Shown here one piece after another: positions 19,697 to 31,233 of a stretch of DNA of 64,000 bases. Made by a program: the position numbers and the translations under genes. Position 1 is the first letter of the stretch. Every line of letters begins with the position of its first letter. Below the pieces are notes generated by a model. It was not told the origin of the DNA. It worked only from the letters and a program-made list of their open reading frames with translations, and ran no database searches. This DNA is from Symsagittifera roscoffensis (Eukaryota; Xenacoelomorpha; Acoela; Convolutidae): the NCBI RefSeq assembly GCF_963678635.1, contig NC_087067.1:23879547-23943546 (forward strand), given 5' to 3'.

Positions 19697-19705
19697 ACAT
19701 TTTGT

Positions 19706-19967
19706 GGGACTAGGTCTTTCACTAGACCGACCTTTTACCAGACCACAATGTAATAACTCAATTAGTATAGAATAAAATTAGTGGAAGATTTGAAAAGGAA
19801 GCGGCTAGAACACACAAAACTTGGTTGAGAAACCGTGAAATCATTATTTCTAACCAGACTAAACGGCTTCATTGCATCTGTCAACCAAATTAGTTTATCG
19901 AGTCTGGTAAAAGGTCCATGTTATAACTTTTCTGGTAAAAATTCGGTCTGGTAAAAAGTCGGTCCCC
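19706..19967. mobile_element. MULE-like MITE with perfect 9 bp target-site duplication
   Basis: A 262 bp element starting GGGAC and ending GTCCCC, with the motif (T)TTTTACCAGACC repeated at both ends in inverted orientation (left about 19731-19742, right about 19945-19960, with extra copies inside the right arm). It is flanked by ACATTTTGT at 19697-19705 and again at 19968-19976. A 9 bp duplication is typical of Mutator-like elements. No coding capacity. Confidence 0.75.
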
Positions 19968-19976
19968 ACATTTTGT

Positions 19977-21440
19977 TTAGTATGCTTGCCATTAGCGAGC
20001 GTTATCAAACTGAAATATAGAATTTTTTTCGGGTTTACAACTAGCTTAACGAAATCAGTTGAATCAGCTCGGCTGTTTTTATAGCAACAGAATAGGATGT
20101 CTGTCAACTGAATTTTTTTTTGAACATGTCTGCCTTTTGAATGGCCGGTCCATTAGAATTTTTATTGTTCGTTGTAAATCAACTCTTGTTTTTAGTTTTG
20201 TTTTTTCGCTATTTATTTTCCGTTTTTTTTCACTTAAATGTTTTTTTTTGGCTTAAATGGTTTCGGCTGATGCATATCTGTTCAGTTGCCTAATAGTTTG
20301 TTGTTTGAAGAACCAAAATTTTTTTAATTTTTTTGTCTTTACGGAAGGGTAAGTGTAGGCGTAAAACTCAAGTAATTTTTTTGGCTCAAAATGTTTTGAG
20401 CTCAACTTTGACTTTTTTTGTTCAGCTCAACAGTCGTCTTACCAATTTTTGTCCGCTCAGTGTCCGCGTGACTTTAGTTTTTAATGTTTATTTAACATAG
20501 GCAATTTTTCCATAAATTTACTCGCCTTCCAGACAAACGTTGAAAAAATCAATTTTTAAATGATTTTCTTTAAAATTTTTTGTACTAAGCTTGCGACCTT
20601 TTTTGGGCTAGCTGATGTGCCATTTTTTGTTGTAATGCAAGAGATGGAAGCTCCGCTTCCTCTCTGTGTCTAAAAAGTAGGCATTACATTTGCTTTTGAT
20701 TTTTTTGTTTGTAAGTTTTTTTTATCAGGCTCCTTGAAAACAAAAAAAAAAACAGTAAAGTTTTTGGCCAAAATAAAAGAAAGAAATCGATTTTATTCGA
20801 TTTTAAGTTTTTCTTTTCTTTTTGGTTTTTCTTTGACCAGTTTGGTTGAACCATTCTGTGCTACTGTCGTAGCAGTCGACTATCTTTCTTACTATATGCA
20901 TAAATAGATAAATGCGCAGGTTACTCAATAGTTTCCAGTAGAATCAGTGTATTTTTTTTTGTTTCCCGTGATTCGGATTCCTTTTTGTTTCGCATTTTGT
21001 TTCAAGTTGCTTGTGTCATTTTCAAATTTTTATCAAAATTTTAATAATCAGATTGTTTTTGTTTGTTTTCATTAAAATTTTCGTTTAAGAATTGACTCCC
21101 ATGACTTGGATTGTCTTTTAAATTGCTCGTAAAAGACTAATTAAATGCCAAAAAAGTCAATTTACTATGACTGTCTTTCATGTGCCAGTATCCACAAACA
21201 ATTAATGTAAAATCTTGGTGTTTCGGGAAAAATTTCAATATCAGCGCAGTTTGCATGAAAATCAATCGCTTGCGGTTTTTCAGATTCAAAGTCCTGACAG
21301 TCTTTTAAAGATACGCTTTTTTGTTTCTATATTCAAAACCAACTTCCACAGAATCAATTTTCGAATTTAATTTTGATTTTAAAGCATCAGCGTACTCATT
21401 TATTAACATACGCAATCATTTTCAAAGTCTGTTTTTTTAT
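19977..21440. other. No gene seen; dispersed repeat near the left end
   Basis: 19980-20100 (GCTTGCCATTAGCGAGCGTTATCAAA...) recurs at about 28930-29030 with GCTTGCGATTAGCAAGCG; the first bases form a small inverted repeat. The rest is T-rich with no credible coding frame. Confidence 0.5.
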
Positions 21441-21779
21441 TCAGGTGTTTTTCCCGGTTGATCTGTCGTTTGCTGTTACTTTGACCTTCAGTTGAGTTTT
21501 TCCTTGGTTAATGTTTGCATTCTGCCTGCTCGCAGATTGTTCCGATGAGGTCGCCTCTCCTCCTCCTCTGTTCATAGTCTGAACTAGCTTGAACTCTTCA
21601 ATCGTGCCCTCATTTTGACCTCCATCTTGGCCTGGTTTTACACATGCCAACAGACCACTTTCACCCTCACCACTCATTGCTTCCGACAAATTTGCGTAGA
21701 GTTTGTATCTGATAACCTTGATGGCAAATTGATTACGCAGAGTCAGATTAAGTGATGAATCATTGGCATCAAAAGTCAC
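21441..21779 (-). CDS. Possible terminal exon of an unknown gene, 112 codons
   Basis: Minus-strand open frame with mixed, non-repetitive composition (TFDANDSSLNLTLRNQFAIK, then Gly/Glu/Gln/Asn-rich sequence), GC-richer than its surroundings, ending in TGA directly followed by AATAAA (TGAATAAA). The frame opens with GTG, not ATG, and I find no convincing AG acceptor just upstream, so it could be an exon with an unusual boundary or a fragment of a lost gene. I do not recognise a family; a weak likeness of the first 30 residues to beta-sandwich domains is not enough to name it. Confidence 0.3.
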   Translation of the reverse strand: MTFDANDSSLNLTLRNQFAIKVIRYKLYANLSEAMSGEGESGLLACVKPGQDGGQNEGTIEEFKLVQTMNRGGGEATSSEQSASRQNANINQGKTQLKVKVTANDRSTGKNT

Positions 21780-22029
21780 CGTTTATGTACCAGATGGAAA
21801 GATTGGGCAAAAATTTGTAATATGCAACAATTCGTACCAAGCAAAGATTGTGGCCGGCGACTATTAGTAACAGGTTAAACTTCTCAACAGGCACCAATTT
21901 GAACAAAGCAAAACTTCTAAGCAGGCGATAATTCGTAACAGGCAACAGTTCGTAACAAAAAAGAATATGACAAGTGATAATGTGTAAAAATGCATTGATT
22001 GCAAGTAGCGAACGCTTGCACTGCACCAC
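21780..22029. repeat. Degenerate short tandem motif
   Basis: Irregular copies of a CAATTCGTAACAGGC-like unit (21825-21960). Open frames here read through the repeat and are not convincing. Confidence 0.4.
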
Positions 22030-22154
22030 TTTGCTGTCATTCGGTATGCGTGGTATATTGGAGTCGAATAAGAGTTTCTACTTAATCCAACTTACGAAAT
22101 GTCGTCTGCTGCGAATGTTGCCTTCCACTTTGATCTAATTTTGCTTTCGATATA

Positions 22155-23185
22155 CAGTGCTGATTTAAATTATCCGGACAAAATGAAACGAACTTAATTT
22201 TTCAAACAAATTTTCTAAATTGGATTAAGATTAGACAAAAAGTGAAGAGTCCAAAATTTGCTTAGAATTTCATCAGAATTATTATGGTGCAGTTTGTTTC
22301 TCTAAAATTCTCAACCAAAATTTTACCCCAAAAATGGGTCATTTTGGTTTTTTCAATAAATCAAGAATTACACCGAAATTTTGTATCAGAGAAAATATTT
22401 GTTCTTGATAGTCAAGAAACGTGATTTTTACTATAAAAAATCCAAAGTCTTTGATTAAAAACAAATTTTGAACAATTTACTCAAATTTTTGGAGATTTAA
22501 CCCTTCTAGAACTTTGTGGGGCTGTGTAAGAGGCTTCTTGTGATATATATTTCTCATCAATTAACAAAGTAGTTTCAGCGTAATTCTTGATTTATTGAAA
22601 AAAAGCCAAAATGACCCATTTTTGGGGTAAATTTGGTTGAGAATTATGGAGAAAAAAACTGCACCATAATAATTCTGATGAAATTCTAAGCAACTTTTGG
22701 ACTCTTCACTTTTCGTCTAATTTTAACCAGTGGCAGATTTAGAGAGGGCAGACGCCCCCCCTCCCCCCACAGGGATTCGACCCCCTGCCAACCCAAAGGG
22801 TCCCCCTTTGGTACTTTTTAAGAAATCCATCTTTGGTGACGGACCCAAAAAATTTCTATATTTGCTAAGTTTGAGGGGGAGCGCGCGCCAAAAAAAACGC
22901 ATTTTTTTTGTCAGAATTTTCCAAAAAGTGCCCAAAAACGGCTTTTTTGACCTGTTTTTTCAAAAATCAAAAAATTTTCCTGCGGCGCATAAACTTTGTC
23001 CAAAACAGCGTCTTTTTACTGCTTTAGGAGAGCTCGCAAAATCAATTTGGCCGACCTAAAAAAAGAGTCAAAATTTTCAAAAATTTTTTGAGAATCCCCC
23101 CCCCCTCGAGAAAATCCTAGATCCGCCCTGATGTTAGAAAATTCAAGTTTAATTGATTTTGTCCGGATAATTTAAATCGGCATTG
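22155..23185. mobile_element. Tc1/mariner-like foldback element, non-autonomous
   Basis: The left end CAGTGCTGATTTAAATTATC and the right end (reverse complement CAATGCCGATTTAAATTATC) form inverted repeats of at least 40 bp, flanked by TA on each side (22153-22154, 23186-23187), as for Tc1/mariner insertions. The arms are inverted over several hundred bases: the segments around 22255-22385 and 22560-22700 are reverse complements. No transposase. The right arm is interrupted by a hAT MITE at 22728-23130. Confidence 0.75.
22728..23130 (-). mobile_element. hAT-type MITE nested in the foldback element
   Basis: Same family as 19003-19409 in reverse orientation: it begins CAGTGGCAGATTTAGA and ends CTAGATCCGCCCTG, with the landmark order reversed (GGGATTCGACCCCCTGCC, GAGCGCGCGCC, GCGGCGCA, CTCGAGAAAATC). 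The termini are decayed and no exact 8 bp duplication remains. It is younger than its host element. Confidence 0.85.
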
Positions 23186-23790
23186 TACCATGCACTATCG
23201 GACATGTACAGTTTTTGTTCTGACTTTCGAAGAAAACGGAATATTTATGCTCGGTGTGGGATTTTTTATTCAGTCAACGATCATTGATCGAATTATTAAT
23301 TTTCAACAAAACTCTTTTATACACCATTGAAGATTTTGACTTCCTGAGTTCAAATGTAAAAAGATATTTCACCTCCGATTTTTGTTTTGTAAAGTTCTGG
23401 GTGTTTGAAAATTGTCAAATTTGCCATGTTCTGGACAAATTTTTTTGAGAATCACCCCACCCCCCTCGAGAAAATCCTAGATCCGCCCCTGATGTAAGAA
23501 ATTCAAGTTTAATTGATTTTGTCCGGATAATTTAAATCAGCACTGTACCATGCACTATCGGACATGTACAGTTTTTCTTCCGACTTTCGAAGAAAAAGGA
23601 TTATTTATGCTCAGTGTGGGATAATTTTCAACAAAAGTTTTTTTATACCCCTTTAAATTTATTGACTTCCTGAGTTCAAATGTAAAAAGACATTTCACCT
23701 CCGATTTTTGTTTTGTAAAGTTCTGGGGGTTTGAAAATTGCCAAATTTGCCATGTTCTGGACAAAATTATGTGCGCTTTCAAGAATTTAT
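23085..23790. repeat. Tandem duplication of about 355 bp
   Basis: The segment beginning TTTTTTGAGAATC (about 23085) and running through CTCGAGAAAATCCTAGATCC, the foldback terminus, and GCCATGTTCTGGACAAA (about 23436) is repeated from about 23438 to 23766 with substitutions and a deletion. The duplicated unit spans the right end of the hAT MITE and the right end of its foldback host plus flank, so it postdates both insertions. Confidence 0.8.
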
Positions 23791-24889
23791 TAAGGTTGCT
23801 GAGAGCGTACCGCGAATTATTTATGCGTGGCGAATTATCCCGCACAACGAAATCGTTCCAAGTCGAGTTGAGGCTAGCTAATTTGTCGTAATAATTTTGT
23901 ACGACCCAAATTTTTACACTTTGCTATTAACCAAAATGTATAGGTTTTCATTATTTTCTTTTTCTCAAAAATTGTTCGATACAAGTTAGGGGGAAGTCGT
24001 AACATTCAGGGTTTTGCCCTGATATAAGATCAGTCTTATTGTTAATTTACGGGCATTTGAAAATTAACAGTTTAGCCAAATTCCTGACTAATTTAAGCGC
24101 ATTTCAAAGAAGTTATCTATGCTGCGAAACGCGAATTATTTATGCGGGGTGCACTGTCCCGCCATCAGAAACGTTACCCACCCCCAAATTTGCCCCTGGT
24201 CATATTACTTAATGTTTGGCTCCAATTTATAATACTTACTATTATATTTGATCGTATCTGTATGATGTGAAGGACAACAGTTTTGAAAATTAATTTTTTT
24301 GAACTTTTGCTTACCAAAAACTATCTGAGACCAGTTTAAAGACAGTCGGAACATCTAAGAATTTTCTCTGCTACGAAAATTTTCCCTGATGCAAATCTTT
24401 TATTATGTATTTTTGTAAGACAAGAAAAAGGATTATAAATAGATTATAATCCAGTATTTTCTCAAACATGTAATTGGTAATTGAAATCGTTTATTCGATA
24501 CAGTGAAAAAAGTACAATCTGAAAATTCATTCACTGCATCAGCCTAACAAGTAGCTACCCCCGGGATAACTATTAAAATTCAGCAACGACAAAGATTAGT
24601 TCATGCTAATAAGAAAAAAATGTCGATTAGCCGTACATTATCAATAATGTAGTTTTCCTTGAACATTTTAAAAAAGTTTGACAGTTTCTCATCAGAGTAG
24701 GTTTCAATGTTATCTAGAAGAAGCATAGTTGAAAAGTTGAAGCATTTCACAATTTTATAAAAGAGAATTTTCCATAATTTTTGTTTTGCAGCGGTAAAAG
24801 GGAACCATTCCATTTGAGGTAGAACGTGTACTTCTTCGATAACTAAATTTATTAAAATTCAGATAGTCTAATGGAGAACGTTTTAGGTA
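23791..24889. other. No gene seen; related repeat pieces
   Basis: The motif CGCGAATTATTTATGCG occurs at about 23809 and 24128 in two diverged segments ending in a CCCGC motif. 24430-24889 adjoins the decayed LINE and may be its 3' untranslated part. Confidence 0.4.
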
Positions 24890-25870
24890 TTAGAAAATTG
24901 TCTCTTTGAACAATTGATTTAAATAGATTTCATGAACTGTTTCAAAACCAAGTTCATTAAATTTCGATGTAATATGTTCAAATTTTTGCTTAAAGAAAAT
25001 TGTTCGCAGTATCCTTTTCTGAAACCAATAAATTTTTTCCAGATTTGTTTTGTTAGTACTACCACCTTCTAGAAGACTATATGATATTATTGGTACCACA
25101 TAAGCTAAATAAAACCTTAATAACATTTTTTTTGAAAATACACACCGGCCTTTGTCTGTGATCCCACTAAATGTTGCTAATTTTTTGCAGACAATATTTA
25201 CATGCTCGTTAAATCTAAGTTGATGATCATTTTGAACACCTAAATATATGAAACATTTAGTAAAACTAACATTTTCACCTCCCATTGTAAAATTTGTATC
25301 AAGACAAGGTTTACCATAATTTGAAATTTTACATTTTGCAGAGCTAATCGACCATATGTTACGAATGCACCAGTCATATGTTTTCCCTAAATCATTCTTA
25401 AATTCAACGGATGTTCTCAATGTTGGAAAAGATGCAAGAATGGCAGTATCATCAGCAAAAAGGCTTATTTCAGTCTTTGCTACGATTTTGTTAATATCAT
25501 TGATATATAGTAAGAAAAATGTGGACCAAAAACAGATCCCTGGGGCACCCCACATTTTATTGATTTTCAGAAGATCTACCCTTCGTATTTTCTACGTAAT
25601 GCTGTCTATTTGTTAAATAACCTAAAATGAGATCATTAAGTTTGCCTCGAAAACCGTAGGCATTTAATTTTTCCAAAAGACTTGAGTGTCAACTGTGTCA
25701 AATGCCTTCTTCAAGTCTTTGAAAAGTGCTAATCCCATATATTTTTGGTCTATTGTCTTTCTCATAAATTCAGTTACCCTTGCAGTTACATAGATGCAAG
25801 AAGACTTTTCACGGAAGCCAAATTGCTCTGGTATAATAGTATTGTGTTTTTTGATAAAAGACAACATTCT
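24890..25870 (-). pseudogene. LINE reverse transcriptase, CR1/Jockey-like, frame-broken
   Basis: Minus-strand frame 25867-25664 codes IPEQFGFREKSSCI and ALFKDLKKAFDTVD (RT motif with the first Asp), and 25555-24890 codes INKIVAKTEISLFADDTAI, with the FADD catalytic box, followed by the thumb and tail (NHVNIV-like and YVVPIISYSLLEGG segments). A frameshift and stop at 25560-25660 split the two. The motif set fits CR1/Jockey-type LINEs. Confidence 0.82.
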
Positions 25871-26715
25871 TTTATTTAGTAACTTCTCAAAGATTTTGCT
25901 GAAGACCGTCAGTAGGCTAAAAGATCGTTAGTGCTAGCATTTTGTTTGCTTCCATCTTTGAAAATAGCAAACATTTTGGCAATTCTGCATGAGTCGCAAA
26001 AATAAGCACTGTCAATACATTTGTGGAAACGTTTCGCCAATAAAACAGAGATGACCGGTGCACACAGTTTAACCATTTTTGTTGATAGCCCATCATGACC
26101 GCAAGAAGATTTTGGTTTTAGAGCAGTGATAATTTTGTTGATTTCGTGTCCATCAGTTTTTAAAGTTACAAAACTAGAACGATTTTTTTCAAATTCCTTG
26201 AGGCAGATTCAGCTGAGGGTATAGACTCGCTAAGATGTTTTCCAACATTCACAAAAAAATCAATCAGGGTATTTGGTTCAATTTCTGATTGGGCTACTTT
26301 TTAATTTCCACAAAAATTGTTAAAAACTTGAAACATTTGTTTTCATGATGACGAGTCTTCCAATTTTTTATCGTGATATTTTCGTTGAGCACGTCTTATG
26401 GCCAGTTTCACTGTATTTCTAAATTTTCAAAACTGTGAATATTTTCTTGTGTTGGATTTTTTACCATTTTTGCATGTAATGAGTCTCTTCTCTCTTGCAC
26501 ATTTTAATAATATCTGGAGTTATCTATGTTTTTTGATAACGCTTTGAAGTTTTTCGGAGTGGAGAGAACCGATCAAATACTTCCAAACATGGTTTTGTCA
26601 AATTTTTTAGCATGTAATTAATATCTTACCCCGCAATTCTTTTAATTTTTTATTCAATAACAAACAAAAATATCAAAACATTTTCTTCTTTTTGCAAAAA
26701 TTTGAAATTTTGCCA
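25871..26715 (-). pseudogene. LINE ORF2 linker and RT N-terminal part, degraded
   Basis: Minus-strand sequence between the endonuclease and the RT core, with stops in all frames. Short matches such as GHDGLSTKMVKLC (about 26075-26110) are typical of the RT fingers in this LINE group. Confidence 0.55.
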
Positions 26716-27400
26716 TTAAATATCCATAGACTGGGTGTCTTCTAAAATAGTTTCTATGGGTGCAACTAAAGCAGAATGATCGCTCAGTGATGTTTTCAGA
26801 GTAGTGACATTCAGGTGAGTCTTACTAATGAATTGATCAATGCAAGTAGAACTTGCATGAGTTTGTCTCGTTGCCCCACTATTTGATATTGAGTAACCAA
26901 AAGAGCTCATTAGTAATTGATATTCATCAATATTATGACAGTTACGCGCGGTAGCTAAAGTGTCAATATTCATATCACCAACAATCATTGAATGATCAGT
27001 GTTTTTGCTAACTCATATCCAAAAGTAAATTTTCAAATTGCAATAAAAATTGTCTGATTTTCATTGATGGTTGTTGGTACAGTAAACAAACGTTTAAAGT
27101 CAGCTTTTTGCCAAAATTCAAAGTTAACAAAATGTTCTCAATGTCGTTCGAAAGCATTTCATGAGAAAAATTGATTTTTTTTAAAATAAAAAAAGCCAGA
27201 CCCCCTGCTATTTTGTCTATTTACAAAAATTCCTTTTTGATACCCATCCAAATGATACAAATCCAATGGGTCATTGTCGCTTAGCCAGGTTTCACAAAGG
27301 GCAATGACTAATGGTGGTCGGTTTAGTGAAGCAACAAGTACTTTCAGTTGGTCATGATGGCTACGTAATGATTGTACATTTAGAAAAACGAATCCCCGTC
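26716..27400 (-). pseudogene. LINE apurinic endonuclease, CR1/Jockey-like, degraded
   Basis: The N-terminus lies near 27395-27220: FLNVQSLRSHHDQLK, LVIALCETWLS (catalytic Glu) and a following LYHLDGYQKG. The C-terminal half, 26988-26716, has MIVGDMNIDTL (GDxN) and TSLSDHSALV (SDH), the closing catalytic motifs. The middle is broken by stops and frameshifts. Confidence 0.78.
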
Positions 27401-28250
27401 GTTACCCATTAGAAATCCTTTAAAATATGAACACAAAAAATTTGATACACAAAAAATTTTATTTCCGTTTTTGAAAATAATCTCTTTCTTTGAATCATTT
27501 TGTTTATTTTCGTTGCTGCTCATAGTAGTATCATCAATCATATCGTCGCCAGAAGTAGAAAACTTTTTTGAGGGTGGATAGTTTCTTCCATTCAACTTTT
27601 CCACAAGGCAACATAAATTGTCTATTTTCTCCTCATGTATACCATTGCTTTGATTGTAGTGACTGCTAGGAGAATTGAAGGCCAAATTTCGTTTTCTTTT
27701 TCCAGGTGTTCCAATAGATGAAAAATAATTTTTGTTGATTTGGGAATAATCAGGCACACAAAAGTCTCTTTCGCCACTGGTGGGGACATTATGACTTGCA
27801 CTGTGCGAGCTAATATCAATTGCCATAAATACATCGACTTCTTTTCAATTTTCAACTGGTTTCCATTTAGTATCACTATTTGGTATCTTGATTTGTACTT
27901 GGTTTTTAAGCGTTGACGTCAAGAGATTTGTTTCTCGTCAACAATAGTTGAAAATTTCTCTGTCTTTTTCAGCTAACTTTTCATTTACATGAATTTTACC
28001 CCCCGTGCACTCGTCCCATAAATCAAATCTTTTGTTCCAAACCGCATCTCTTTGATGGTTATACAAAAACTTTGCAATAATTGGTCAATTTTTACTTTTT
28101 TTCCGGGCAGATAGTGGCACGCTTAGATATCCTGGGGCTCAATGAAAATTTGAACTGACCTTAAGATCTTCACGATTGAGTGTACTGGATACTCACCCCC
28201 GTCAGATATTCCATGAAAATTTAAACAATTGTATGATGAGTACCTCTCCA
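27401..28250 (-). pseudogene. LINE ORF1 C-terminal part, degraded
   Basis: The minus strand codes FDLWDECTGGKIHVNEKLAE, then KDREIFNYC (about 28045-27955), resembling the conserved C-terminal domain of CR1/Jockey ORF1 proteins. After a frameshift follows a Ser/Asn-rich tail (MAIDISSHSASHNVPTSGER..., 27826-27403). It joins directly to the endonuclease ORF at about 27400. Several stops make it non-functional. Confidence 0.6.
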
Positions 28251-29640
28251 ATTTGGTTACTCGTTTTCCAGTTCGTAATGGTCATTTAATAGCCTGTCAT
28301 TTTCGTCCCGTAACACGATAATCCCATTTTGTTGGGTATCAACTAGTATAATTAATTGTTTTAATAGAGATCGAATAGAATTTCCATCATTTCAATCGGT
28401 TGAAGAAAACTTTTGCGATAAGGCCATTTTGAATTTTGAAGGCGAAAGGTTTAGAAAGTTTGTGCAGCGAACGTCAAAAGAACAACGCGACCGTTTTTCA
28501 GCTAAACATTTCTCTTTTTCGGTGATTATAATCCAGTTAAAATTGTTTATTTCTTTTTCATCTCTGCGAAATTCGTAGCAAATTGTTGCTTCTATCACTT
28601 AAGTAATGCAAAAAGTTTGCAACAACGATCCGATACAGCGGCCTACTTAAACGCCGCTTAAGCTACACCTATTCAGATTGAAAAACGATCCTCCTCATTG
28701 TTTAACCCCTACCCTTCCCAATTTCACCCCCAAATCAAGTCGTAAAACTAGTAAAAATAAGAAATATGCCCTGAATTTGAGTAGGTTTCAAAACTGAAAC
28801 TACAATACGTTGAAGTAATTTGAACAAAACTAATCAAAACAAATATTTAAAAGTATGCTTACGAATTTTGGTGCAATTATAATTAGTTTAAAAAATAGTA
28901 GCACCCAATCCATTTCAGAATATTTTAAAGCTTGCGATTAGCAAGCGTTATCAAATCGGAATGTAGACTCTTTTCTCGTGTTAACAATTAGTTAAACAAA
29001 AGCAGTTGAATCACTTAGGATGCTGCTATGCAGGTGACATGCCCAATTTCATAAAAACTCAAGTTTAACTACCGTGTGGGCACTAGTTACTACAGGGTAG
29101 TTTCATGGGGGCCTCGAAACTTTTGCAAGTTTTTTTACAAACTCAGTTTTTTTTCGACTCAACTGGTTTCTGCTCAAATATTGTCGGCCTTGTTTCCTCA
29201 GTGTACGTTTCGTTCAGAATAGCTTATATATTATGCTTTTCGTATATGTTGGTTTATGTTTGTGGATGCTAAAAACTTTTCAAGATGCAATTGCAAATGA
29301 AACTACTGATGTAAACTTTTGCGCTCTGTTAGTTAAGTTGAAAAAAGGAGAAAGGATTTGTACGCAAGCATCGGTAGTTAATGAATGAATCTTCTGATGG
29401 GTGAAAGTTACTAGATATCATAAGGGAGAAAATTTGAAAATCTCTGCTTTACTTGCTGGTTTCTCTTTGTCAACCAGAAAGCTTAGAACGAAAGAAGTTC
29501 ACCGGAAATTATGCACTAGTTTACCAATGTTTAATCGAGTATACCAGGACTTGAATTAGTTGAAAAATTATTGTATACTTACCTACTTTCTTACATATCA
29601 CTTCACTAGGGGGGGGGGGGGTGATTAATCCTATCCTACC
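28251..29640. other. No gene seen; dispersed repeats
   Basis: 28930-29030 matches the repeat at 19980-20100. 29140-29200 resembles segments near 8135 and 20400 (CGGCTCAAC / CGACTCAACTGG motifs). A run of 13 or more G lies at 29609-29621. Confidence 0.45.
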
Positions 29641-29647
29641 CCTGACC

Positions 29648-30057
29648 ATGGGCGGGTCTAGGATTTTAATGAAGAGTGGGGCGGATTTTGAAAAAGATTT
29701 CGAAAATTTTGTCGATCAATTGTTTAGGTTGACTAAATTGATTTTCTGAGCTCTCTTAAAGCATAAAAAAAGACTGTTTTGGCCAAATTTTCAGCGCCGC
29801 ATTCAAAATTTTGAAAAAGCAGGCCAAAAAGGGCACTTTTTGGAAACTTTCGACCTTAAAATTGCGTGTTTTTGGCGCGTGCTTACCTCTCTTAAATATT
29901 GGCGCCAAAGGCGCTTTTAGAAAAAAATTTAGGGTAGATCAGCCAAAAATGAATCTCTCAAATTCGACAAAGGGATAGTTTTTGGGTCGGCAGGGGATCA
30001 AATCCCTGAGGAAAGAGCATGCACCGTTCCCTCCTCTTGAATTCGCTGCTGCCCCTG
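29648..30057 (+). mobile_element. hAT-type MITE, decayed copy
   Basis: Begins near CATGGGCGGGTCTAGGATTTT, continues with GCGCCGCATTC, GGCGCGTGCTTACC, GGCGCCAAAGGCGC and GGTCGGCAGGGGATC, and ends CTGCTGCCCCTG. It has the same order as 19003-19409 with many substitutions. A further partial fragment follows at 30060-30190. Confidence 0.75.
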
Positions 30058-30243
30058 ATTATCCTCTGGCTGAGGGCGCTTTTAGAAAATTTTGGGCTTG
30101 ATTGACGGAAAAAATTTGTCGTAAGTAAGTTCCAAATAGAGGAACTTTTGGGTAGTCAGGATAGAATAGATTTTATGAGGACAGCCGGGATTGATGCATC
30201 TAAATATAAATTTGCTAATGTGTAAAAGTTTCACTAAATCTCC

Positions 30244-31230
30244 TGTGCCGCACTCTCGTATCCTGTAAGATCTACAAAAACCCGCTTCAATATCTGTAAA
30301 TTATCGGCAATTTAACAGATAATATGAAGAAAAAGTAATATCTGAAAACATTGAGTTAAAAGTTTTTCGGTTAACATTTTAGCAATACGGTTTCCAACAA
30401 TCTCAAAAATCTATAAATATTTTTGATGGCAAACTGACCTTAATCGGACAAACCAGTAGTTTTCAAGACTTTTTGTCTAAGAAAATCTAATTTTAGCTTT
30501 TTCACTTTCGTGCTCTATAATAACGTCATTAATTTAAGATTAATGTAAGCGCGAACATCTCCTGCGAAGTGAGATATGAGAAAATCTTTGATAAACTTTG
30601 GTGAACTAGAGCATGCTTTTTGGAGACCCTCAATGAATTTAAATTAAATGGTTGGCACAGAGCTTCCGCTAACATCCGCAAAATTACCTAATTTTGAAAA
30701 AGAAAGCACCAAAAAACGCAAGTTTTCTTCCAACTTTTTTTAAAAAAGGCACTAGAACGTTACAGTTGGACTTATTTTTTGAAAAACTAACCTACGGCGC
30801 AAATAGTTCCCATAAATGGTAAAATAGTTAATTCATAGTGCAAAGATCGAATAAACAATTTGATTTGAGATGCCTCGAAAAAATTTTCGTTGAAGCTTAT
30901 CCACTCGCTCCAACTCTGGCAAAATTCTTATTCCGTGCTAGTTTGATCATGCGTGAAACATTCAACAGCCACAGAAAAAAATTAAGACGAGCGCTTCTTC
31001 AAAGTATGCCTTGATTGGGCAAAGCATGCAACAATTGAACAACTGCATTAATCGATCAACCTTCCTTTGCAATGACAAATTGAGCTATTGACCCTAAAAT
31101 AAGCAAAAAACGACAAAAGCCAACGTTGATTTAAAAATTTTGTTTTCTGTTGAGGCAATCAGTGTTTCGAGGACAGCAGTTTATCAGGGTTTGTGCTCAA
31201 CAACTACTGCAGATTTTGTTTTATTTTGCA
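30244..31230 (-). repeat. BEL/Pao 3' LTR
   Basis: 987 bp, TGCAAAATAAAA...GTGCGGCACA on the minus strand (TG...CA). It differs from the 5' copy by scattered substitutions and small indels, including about 13 extra bases near 31193. Confidence 0.82.
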
Positions 31231-31233
31231 TAA

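Noticed and set aside
21441-21779. Major sperm protein-like domain
   Set aside because: The first residues superficially suggest it, but the conserved core motifs are absent; left as unknown.
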